From Ramazzottius varieornatus (Eukaryota > Tardigrada > Eutardigrada > Parachela > Ramazzottiidae), in the NCBI GenBank assembly GCA_001949185.1, contig BDGG01000001.1, positions 8,478,733 to 8,542,732 of the forward strand: a stretch of DNA of 64,000 nt, in the 5' to 3' direction. The translations under genes were made by a program, and so were the position numbers. The notes below the pieces were generated by a model that had not been told where the DNA came from, did no database searches, and saw only the letters and a list, made by a program, of their open reading frames with translations. This document shows positions 55,457 to 64,000 of the stretch, in pieces. Numbering within the stretch: the first letter of the stretch is position 1; each line of letters starts with the position of its first letter.

Positions 55457-58153
55457 CGAGGTAAAACCAGCAAACTTGTCCATGCAAAATCGCATGGCGA
55501 ACTTGCCCGCCTTGGATCTCGGAAAGTACTGACTGCTGTTGCGTGTTTATTGAGTCGTTAGATAGCAGAAAACGTCTCGATTTCACCCAGACTAGTCCGA
55601 AAGCAAAGGAGCATGCAGGAGACCTCCTATGAGGTCTTTCAGGAAGAGGGGTTGGTGCTATGTTAAAAAGCCTATGGGAAAACTTTTGAGCCAGTCGACA
55701 GAGGCGCGCATGTCGCGTTTTCTGGTCTATGAGAGTACGTCACTTGATCGTTAATGAGCTGCACACCACCTTGTCTTCGCTGGGAACCAGTTGGGTGACA
55801 TATTTGCGTCGCGCTAACAATATGCGGTACGGTAATGCAACACTGCCAGTTTTCATAAAAGAAATTTGCAAGCTTCTCGAGCTTGCTACGTTTATTTTCG
55901 AAAGGGATTGCCACAAAATGCCTCAGTCTAAGCTTTGTACAGCAGTAGAAGTTAGCAAACAGATCATGGATGCTGCCATCCAAGCGGTGAAAACGGAGGA
56001 AATGAGCCAGCGTTCGGCAGCTAAGGCATATGGTGAGTCGCAGCAGGCTGAGGAATCGCCTCCAGAATCGTCACACGGGACATCAGGGTGGACAAACGAA
56101 GTTTTCCCCGCGGATGGAAACGGAGTTAGTGGAGCTACTGAAAGCATGCTATGATATGGGGATTCCTCTAAATCGATATCACTGCTACCAGCTCTTCTCG
56201 CAGGTAGCGGTTGAACTCGGTAAGGTTGGCAACTACTGTTATCCCCTTTGACGATTGCCAGCTAAATATCCCTTTCTTTGATTACAGGTCTGCCGAACAC
56301 TGCCTGTAACGCTCAGTCGTTTCGAAGTTTCCTTGATCGTCACGACGAAATTTCTCTCCGCATTACGCATGCCTCGAACCGGAAACAAGACCGAGAGTGG
56401 ACAGCGGAAGTATGCGAGGAGTACATCTCGAAGCTGCAGAAACTGTACGATGAAGGATTCCTTAATATACCGGAGCAAGTCTGGAACTTGGACGAGACAG
56501 CATTTGATACTACCAACTTGTTCGACAGGGTGGTCGGGAGGAAAGGAACGAAGCAGATTCCGTCTCAGTACAACGGAACCGCAAAGGAGTGTGTCACGGT
56601 GCTACCATGTGGAAATGCTGCTGGACTCCAGCTCAAGCTTCTGGCCTTATACTCGGGCAAGTTTCACCTCAAGTCTCGTCTGGAAGACACTTTTAACATG
56701 TGTTACCATGCTGTAAATGAATCCGGATACATGGACCAGCTGAACTTCGCCAACTACATCAAGGAAGTCCTTTCTCCCCGAGATAACAGCAGTGCTGGTA
56801 AGTTTCGCTCATATTGCTGTGTGACGTCGGAGCATTTCAGGTGCAATTGTGAAAATTGTTCTGAAAAATGAAGATGCTTGTGAAGTCGGTCGTCATGCCC
56901 GTTCTTATTAGGGATTCCCTTCTTGATTTGTTTATTTTCTAGAACGTTATCTTCGTGGACGGCCACTTCTCTCATGTGAACAACCTTCTGCTTGTTCGAT
57001 ATTGCCGAGAGGTTTTCTAGGAGACAGGCAGACGTGTGGAGATCTTCTGTTTCCCGTCTGGCCAAACTTCTCGCCTTCAGCCTTTTGACGTGGCAGCATT
57101 CGGCGGAATTAAATACAGATGGAACAAGTACCTCCGTGATCGGCGCGTCAAAACAGGTGGTCCGGTATGTCAGGGAATCAGTTTGTATGTTTTTTACGAA
57201 TTGAAAGTTTGAAATATTACACCTGATTGTCTTCTAGGTAACGAAGGATACCTTGCTTTCCCATCTGGTCATGTTGTGGTTTCGAACGGACGGGTTTCCG
57301 CCGGAGTTCGCTTTCAACGCCGGGACAAACCTGAAGTCGGGCTTTGCACAATGTGGCCGCTTCCCATTCAACCCCGACATGATCCGAAAGACAGTCAAGC
57401 CTTACACCGATCCGTCCATCCTTCAACGCGGAATCCGCCAGGTTCAGTCAGAGATAAACCACGACAAGCTGGCGGAAGTGCTGCGCGTAGAGTACGGTAT
57501 TACTGACGCCGATGGCTTGCAAGAGATAGAAACCTCTGTCGAGAACGTTCTCAAGGGTCTCACCACCGGTATGGTACTTGCGGGTGCAATGGCGAAGACA
57601 CTAATGGCTGAAGCGCCTAAGAAGAAACGTCTGGGAAAGAACAACATGCTCAGACTGAAAGCTAGTGCTTTGATAACGTCAGACGAAATGGTGGCAGAAA
57701 TCGAAGCGGAATCCGCCAGAAAGAAAGCCGTCCAAGCTGCTGCTAAAGCCGCCAAATCATCAAGAGCATCTAAGCGAAAGGCACCGGAACCTGAACCAGT
57801 GTTAGAGCCTCCCGGAAAGAAAGCCTCGAAAGCTACAACAAAGAAGCCAAGCAGGAAGTGATATCCTTCTTGATTTACCGTGGCCTTTCAATAATGTTCA
57901 CCTTTTACCTCCCATGTTGAGAAAGAGTAAAAGATGCTCGCGGAAGCATTTGTACTGTATAATGGCAGGATAAATTCTGCGGAAAAAGAGTTAGGTCACA
58001 CCGCACTTCGTAATAGTTACCGTACGTTGGGGGACAGATACCACGAAATAGTTGCGGTAAGTGTGGTAATAGACGGTGCTTCCACCACGCGGCCTTAAAA
58101 TGGACAAGTTCGCCATGCGATTTTGCATGGACAAGTTCGCTGGTTTTACCTCG
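55457..58153 (+). mobile_element. pogo-family DNA transposon 2, 2.7 kb
   Basis: Inverted terminal repeats of about 52 bases (55457-55508 and 58101-58153) begin CGAGGTAAAACCAGC and are flanked by TA on both sides (55455-55456 and 58154-58155). Each TIR carries two direct copies of an AACTTG(T/C)CC word around a CCATGC...GCATGG hairpin, likely transposase-binding sites. It encloses one plus-strand transposase gene. It is unrelated in TIR sequence to the pogo element at 42.9 kb. Confidence 0.8.
55918..57861 (+). pseudogene. pogo-like transposase with psq-type HTH (DDE_1), broken
   Basis: From the ATG at 55918 the protein begins with a psq/CENP-B-type helix-turn-helix (Ser-Gln-Arg-Ser-Ala-Ala-Lys-Ala-Tyr-Gly, then Val-Ser-Arg-Ser-Arg-Leu-Arg-Asn-Arg-Leu). 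A one-base frame change separates those two halves near 56033. Intron 56220-56287 (68 bases) joins cleanly. The catalytic domain has Trp-Asn-Leu-Asp-Glu-Thr-Ala-Phe (first D), Phe-Val-Asp-Gly-His-Phe-Ser-His (second D, about 56955) and Ser-Arg-Leu-Gln-Pro-Phe-Asp-Val (third D, about 57080). Between the second and third D an in-frame TAG occurs at 57018-57020. The junction frames of the later introns (about 56800-56942 and 57181-57239) do not fit perfectly. The last exon (57240-57861) ends in an Ala/Lys/Pro-rich basic tail. Dead as read. Confidence 0.78.
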
Positions 58154-61100
58154 TAATCAAACTAATTCACCAAGCAGTTTCCTACTTCAACGGGTTTTGC
58201 AAGCAAGACTGAAGAGCCCTGTTGTTATACAGAAATCGTCGGGATGTAGGGTGCACAGTTATCAAAGAACAGCAGGAGACTTCGAAAGAGGTGGGAACTG
58301 AAATCATGACACAATCGATCGCGGAAGACGAGAACGAAAAACATGAAATGCGTCTCTGTCGGAACTCGATAGAGGCAATACGCGCAAAGCCACAGCAATC
58401 AGTCAAAAATTCGTCCATTAGAAACTGGAAGACTGACAGACCATTGGCTACAAAAGCGCAAAGTCGGAGCACGCTGCCAACAGAAAATGGAACTTTTGCC
58501 AGCGTCTCCTCGCCTTCGCTGTTCCAATCACTGGACAGGAACAGCTGGTATTTTGAAAACTTCGAATCTAATCGGCAGTGGCTCAGTGTGACGTCACTTT
58601 GTGACCCTTGTGTTCTGCTAAGTCTCCATTTTCAATAGGCATCCATTCAATCATTAAGGCCTTCAGAGACTGACTACACCTCTGGTGGGATTACACTGGC
58701 GGTGCAATTGGCTCCCCCCGCACGTCACGAGTGGACTATTCGTTTCACTGAAAATTAAATTCTACAGTTTTTCTGGTGTAATTACGACCTACTCTGGAGC
58801 GACCCGTAATCCCACCAGCTGATGAATTTTCATTTTCCACTTCGCTTTGCCGGAGTCAGCTCGGTGGACCTCGTCCGTCTTACTATCATCCCTTCTTCGC
58901 TCTCGTCTTATTCTATTTCGTGGTACTTAATTTATCTGATTCTTCTGAACTGTATCGGACCGAAGAGCGAGGCAACTCGGTTAAGTAGCGATGTGCTGGA
59001 ATCAGGACGACAACCGGTCAAAAGACGTCCTGGGGAAAGCTCTACCGGGATGCCCTTGCTCTGTTTGAAACGACTGGAGAAGGTGTGACGAAAGGAGACA
59101 TGTAGCGAGAGAGTGCTGATACCCAGGGTGACAAAATCAATCAAGCTGAACTAAACAGGCTTGTCTACGGAAGAAGCCTGGTCAGTTTCATCAGACAATC
59201 AACTTCTCAGTTGAGTAAATGTTGATTGTTGATTTATTCCTAGGTGGTGCCAAGTAATGAAATTCGGATTTTCTGTTGCTACTGAGCTCATGTCGTTCAG
59301 AAATCCCACTTTTATCATGTTCCGTTTCACATGTCTAACGTACTGTGTTGCGTGTCTAGGTAGGATGGAAATAGCATGTCCCTTTCGCAGTCGTATATAC
59401 CCTGTCTTCTGCGGTAGTCCTGAAATGGCTACGCCTTCCACAGCGGGAAATAAGGATGTGACGGCTGATGATGGGGAATGGAACGAACGACGAGGAAGAT
59501 AGAGTTGATTATTACACAATGATTTCCTCTTAATGTGTCCTCATTGCGGACGGAACAACCATGAAAACTGGGTTGATCTGGGCACTGTGGAAATCGTCCG
59601 ACTGCATTGCAGGGCATGCAGCCAGAGGTGGTGTCACGTTATTCTGTGACACTTTGGAGAATGAGGGCCGAGTGCTTCAGCGACGGTCACTCTAAGTGTT
59701 ATTCCTCTGACTTCACCTAACAAGTTAGCATGTCTGAGGCCCCAATGAAATGCTAATCAACCGGGACGTCCGTACACTTGCAGTCCTGTGGTTGGGATTC
59801 ACTTCCTAATGTAACCGGTGTACCAACGGCTTTTCCAACGTCCACTCGTTGGATATATCCTCCCCGTGGTAGCCTTTCCTCGAAGCTTCGGTTGCGGCGT
59901 CGAGCCGAAACCTGCTGGAGTTCGGCAAACCGCGAAAACAAAACCTCACGAAATTGGTCCTTGACAGCGAAGCACCTTTGGCGGGAACGAAGAAAGGCTC
60001 GTCCGTGGAAGTAACTGAAGGCCGGAAACTCAAGTATTCTTGCGCGGCGCGTACCGGAAATACTGAGCGCCCAGTTGAATCTTCTTTCTCAGTTATATGC
60101 CTGTTCTTTCTTAGACTCTTTTCTTTTCACTAATGGCCAAGCGTTCCATGTTTCGTAGTTCGCCGATGAAGGATAATTATTTTTTTGGGGACGCGAAGAA
60201 GATAGATTCCGAGTGATTTGGGAAACTCAGTCTTTTTGGTTTACCATGCTTCACAGACCAGAGACAATACCGCTCTGGACGGCTGACTTTACAATGACTA
60301 CTTCGTACGGAGAATTAACAGACAAAGCTAGATACTGAAGTGTTGAGTACTAATATTTACAAGGATGAGGGACAATTAATTTCCCGAAAGTTCGTTATTT
60401 GCCCGTGTCTAGCTAATGAGAGACTCAAAACCTCGTTCCCCACCATCCCGATGCGGATTTCAGTGTTAGTTTGAAAAACTGACCTGTTTTCAAGTTGACC
60501 TGGGATGGACGCACCTGCGGGCTTTTCCGTAGCCCGAGGAAGGTGTCGGTGACATTTCTTCCCCGTAGTTTTGTCGACAGCCAAGAATCATAGCTACCAC
60601 GTGAAAGCAGCGCTCATACGATCGGCGCATGACATGGTATGAACGTCCCCTTGTGAGCTATAGTCGGAAAACGGTTTGTTGCTGGCATAACCAAATGAAA
60701 ATCTGAGGACAGACAGATCACTGACTAAATGTGGATACTGGGCACTTATATAAGAAGTGACCATAAAACGAGCCACGTATTCAGAGTGTGACTCGAACGT
60801 TACAATGGAGAATTAACGAACCCGATGACTTCAACGTCAAATCCTTGAGAAACCGCCTTTGTTTTCAGCGAAAAACCGGGTCCGACGTTGGAAAACCTCA
60901 CTCGAATCATTCAGTGTGCCGCTCCGCCCGTACTAACTTCACCAGTTATGTTGTGATAGTTATCTGCTGGCGTCGTCTTGTAATGACGAGATAACTCCAT
61001 TTCTGACCTCTGCCAAAGGTCGACCAAGACAACAGAGAAGAGCGGCAACCACAATCATAAGTTTGCTATAGAAGGCTAGAAATAACTTTCTGTAAACCCG

Positions 61101-62930
61101 AACGTTACTAACCTGTTCTGCTTTATGGTTTCACTTGGTATGCCGCTACGAATACTGGATTACACAAATGTCTGTAACTACTCGAGTTTTTCTTTAAAGA
61201 GGACAAAAGTCAAGGACACTTTCGCCAAGCGGGAACGCCATCGGTGTACGAGAAACGGACTATGAGCAACTCACCATATTCTAGCTGAAACAAGCACAAC
61301 CTAGAAAGAAGGACGACCTACAACTTTAGGATGTTCGAATGCGTAAACCCACTTCTCTGTTTTTGTGTGTTCTAATCTAGTTCGAAAAGCGGCGGCATTC
61401 CTCGCTCAACCTCACAGCGTCCGAGAATTCCAACGGTTTTGTAAGTGTCATTTTGCGCGACTAGAAGGCTAGATCTCTTATGTGAACACAAAGACGGCCA
61501 GTAAACATGTCATACACGGTCATTTTTGTATGGACTAGATAAAGTGCTCCGGAAGAGGAAAATACGTAAAACTATCCCGTCGCTATCTGTGATTTTGCTC
61601 CATTTTGACACCACTGCGTTGTCTCCCATAAAGACCTGCAGCCGACTGTGTCTGTTGTGTGCCAAGTAACTTACCTTATGCACTCGTTGGTTTTTCTTGG
61701 AAGAACGAAAGAAACATGCCGTTGTTCGTGGTTTTGTTTGCTGCTCTTTCCCCGTGACCATCGTTTCGTGCAGACGAAGAAGCATAAAGTATGAACAAGG
61801 CCGCTTGCTGTTCTACAGGTTATGCTGATGGGCTTTCCCTAGCACCCGATTTTTCTAGTTTTTTAACAAAACAAGGTATGATTATTTATAGAAGAATAAA
61901 CGACACTGCACGCCAATTCTTTGTGTATGGCTTGAATCGTAGACAGGCGAAAAAATCACTGTGGATTCATGATAAAGACTCATTGTTTACAGCGAATAGA
62001 CCCTGGCACAAGATTGAAATGCTCTACTAGTTCTCGCACTAAATATCTTTCGATGTGACCAGATTTTCGAGACTTTCAAAAAAATCGGCGCGAATTGTCC
62101 AAGAGTTCGAAAAGAAAATTCACCTGGCCTTAAAACATTTTGAGAGTCGATTATTCGACATGTTTTGATTCTCCGGTGAGGGACTCTTACACAGTAGGGT
62201 CCAGTCGTACGTAGAAATATGCTATATTTCAGCCTTCGGCCAGTAGAGCATTGAAACATCATAAGCTATTGACCTAGAGGATTTGAACATTATCCATTTG
62301 TCATTTACCAGCAAATCCATCACATTTCTGCTATTTTCAGGTGATGAAAAAGACCTGCTGACCGTGCTGACCTGCTGACCGTGATCTCCCGCCGATTTCC
62401 GGTTCTGTCTGGCTAAATAATAAAGCAAAGTGTTGGGCGATGCTTAGGAAATAATTTGGAATTTTAGCTGCTCACGGTAGCTGAGGTAATTGTCAGTTAG
62501 CCAAGTATTCGCCAGTTTGGCGAGTTAAAAGAGTTAGGTATCGCTCCTCGTACTGAATGAGCAAACACTGCAAGGTTTGGCTTCGTAAGTTTTCTTATCG
62601 AAAAAAACCTCTATCGAGCCTTAGCAAGTGTCCTAGGCTGACGTATGTGAGCGTGCATAACCTGAATGCTCACTGGGTAACGCGGAGAATTTACATTCAC
62701 CTGTGTGATCAACGTAATTTCGGAATGCTATTTGGAGCTAGACAGGCAATGAACAGCTCATACCGTGCGAAAAACCAACGGACATGCGGAAGATCGATGA
62801 ATTCTGTTGATCTCAAGCTCGTTCGAAATATATGGGACCTGAATTTCCGTATAAATAGACTGCAACCCGATATCTAGTCTGAATAAACCGCAAGTTCATC
62901 CCAGTACATCCCCAAGACGCGCGTTGAGCC
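58154..62930. other. 4.8 kb without a recognisable gene
   Basis: Only short ORFs (none over about 140 codons) on either strand, none with a domain. A 19-20 base tandem containing ACCTGCTGACCGTG occurs twice at 62349-62381. The frame 62557-62877, directly upstream of the EGF gene, is hydrophilic and unassigned and may be chance. The promoter of the EGF gene should lie within the last few hundred bases but is not identifiable. Confidence 0.4.
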
Positions 62931-62935
62931 TCATC

Positions 62936-64000
62936 ATGCCATTCCCGATCTTTCTTCTCACGGTTTGTGTGGTGCTGGTACCCTATGTCGCTTCTTTCGG
63001 TTCGCGTGACTCTAGAGCCGGAGGTGCAAGTGGTAGCTGCTCAACGATACAGAGGCGTATGGTTATCGGCTGTAACTGCACCATGCCGGGTATCCCTTGC
63101 GGGCAAAATTCGATTTGTGTTCGCTCAGCTGGATCTTCAACAGGACTAAAGTGCCAATGTGGCTCCGGGTTCACCGGCACAAATAATGGATGTCAGGAAA
63201 ATTTGGCTGTTCAGGACCAGTGGGTGTATTTCGTCGGTTCACAAACATGCACCAACGAAAGGGTTTTCGACTTGGTAAGTGTTTTCGTCCAAATTTTAGT
63301 GCAAAATGTTCAGGACTGATGTTGTAGGCATGCGGGGGAACACCTCCGCTAACATGTTCACTCAATTTCTTTAACGCAACCGACACTGCGTCAGGAAAAT
63401 CATACGGCGGTACTCCTCCTTTCTTGAATGTGGTCAATCCAAGCACTGGGTGCTGCTTTGTCACCGCAGCCGCCGCGGCTCCAGAGGAAGACATATACGT
63501 GTGCTACGGGGCTACCGCAACCGATGCAGCCGGAGCTTCGGTTTCAACAACCAGCGGTGTCTGTGTAAGCACGTGTACCGGCCTCCTGAAGCACAGGTAT
63601 CTTCAGCTGTATTTTTGCAGGTTCTGTTTCAAAAACCCACTGCAAATGCAAACTGCCCCGCAATAGTGCCAGGACCTTTGACTCTGGCCTCCTCTGGACC
63701 GACGTTTATCGACAACTGTTTCGATCCAAACCTTCCGATTATTACGTTACAGGTAATATGGCGTGTCCCGCCTCTGCTATTCAGGGGTATATACTTTATG
63801 CACCGTAAGGGTGCAATATTGTAGTAATCACGGCCTTAGTTACAAAAACCGAATCGGGTTTCGATCAGTGAAAACTCATCTTTGCGTTTGCGCTAGCCCT
63901 CCGGGGGAACTGGTCCCTTCACCTACTCAATTGTGGTGGACCAGAGTAGCGTGATCGGGCTCTCGACTGCCGACCAGCTGGCACTGTTTGCAGCACCGGG
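62936..64000 (+). CDS. Secreted EGF-domain protein, four exons visible, 3' end off window
   Basis: CDS join(62936..63274, 63328..63564, 63621..63752, 63897..>64000). The start is the ATG at 62936; the frame is open upstream, but with a TTG only. Introns of 53, 56 and 144 bases are all phase 0, with GTAAGT, GTAAGC and GTAATA donors and AG acceptors; joining keeps the frame open to the edge (about 270 residues). Residues 1-20 are a signal peptide (Phe-Leu-Leu-Thr-Val-Cys-Val-Val-Leu-Val core). Exon 1 then has an EGF-like module (Cys-Asn-Cys, Cys-Gly-Gln-Asn-Ser-Ile-Cys, Cys-Gln-Cys-Gly-Ser-Gly-Phe-x-Gly, Cys). Exons 2-4 carry a recurring Gly-Gly-Thr-Pro-Pro/Gly-Pro-(Leu/Phe) motif (three times), suggesting beta-sandwich repeats as in adhesion proteins. 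Phase-0 exon borders would permit module shuffling. Likely extracellular or cell-surface; function unknown. Confidence 0.72.

Noticed and set aside
56992-57204. 70-codon open frame in the middle of pogo element 2 as a separate protein
   Set aside because: The catalytic third-Asp block is in another frame of the same DNA; this frame is a shadow.
1-58153. Possible stop-codon reassignment (TAG as sense), because TAG interrupts the hAT, UGT, pogo-2 and DUF3987-like frames
   Set aside because: TGA and TAA also interrupt readable frames, and the probable live genes (10668-12064, 50100-50474, 62936 onward) need no recoding. Frameshifts accompany the stops in the hAT-independent cases except the DUF3987-like gene. 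Ordinary decay explains it.
62924-62935. Upstream extension of the EGF gene to 62924
   Set aside because: That position is TTG, not ATG; the ATG at 62936 starts directly before the signal-peptide core.

Overview
The window reads as nuclear DNA of a eukaryote. It is gene-poor, and the coding stretches I can read are split by GT-AG introns of about 53-147 bases. Most recognisable protein sequence belongs to decayed transposable elements. The host cannot be named from this sequence. A protist (for example a perkinsid-like alveolate) or an early-branching holozoan or marine invertebrate would fit the mix of DIRS-type retrotransposons, two LINE types, pogo, MULE and hAT transposases. That is inference only. 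All three stop codons interrupt otherwise readable frames, so I see no sign of a changed genetic code.

Layout. 0-10 kb: the tail of a hAT transposase at the left edge, a degenerate short-word repeat array, a broken glycosyltransferase-like fragment (5.1-5.7 kb), and a minus-strand piece of a LINE with a YLDD reverse-transcriptase motif (7.5-8.6 kb). 10.7-12.1 kb: one of the few intact genes, a two-exon type II membrane protein resembling a glycosyltransferase of the DUF7164 type. 12-17 kb: nothing assignable. 17.2-19.5 kb: MULE transposase remains. 20.3-26.7 kb: a cluster of non-coding inverted-repeat (foldback or MITE-like) elements, including one with several mirrored hairpins, plus a short two-exon gene resembling the RPA OB fold. 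26.8-29.7 kb: a 5'-truncated DIRS copy split by about 1.75 kb of unrelated sequence. 30.3-33.3 kb: a UDP-glycosyltransferase pseudogene, then a multi-exon DUF3987-like P-loop gene with three nonsense codons. 36.7-37.9 kb: two copies of a 60-62 bp repeat. 39.4-41.9 kb: a LINE with an APE-type endonuclease that has lost its catalytic RT centre. 42.9-45.3 kb: a pogo-family element with long, nearly identical terminal inverted repeats. 46.0-49.8 kb: the fuller DIRS element (gag with zinc knuckles, RT-RNase H, tyrosine recombinase) with two frameshifts. 50.1-50.5 kb: a secreted Thr-rich mucin-like protein on the minus strand. 51.3-53.0 kb: a second fragment of the 7.5-kb LINE family that keeps the parts the first lacks. 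55.5-58.2 kb: a second, different pogo-family element. 58.2-62.9 kb: nothing assignable. 62.9 kb to the right edge: the 5' end of a secreted, intron-bearing EGF-domain protein.

The probable host genes encode a Golgi-type glycosyltransferase, a mucin-like secreted protein and an EGF-domain secreted protein. They are consistent with a glycosylated cell surface, but nothing ties them into one unit. Most of the window is a record of repeated element insertion and internal deletion.
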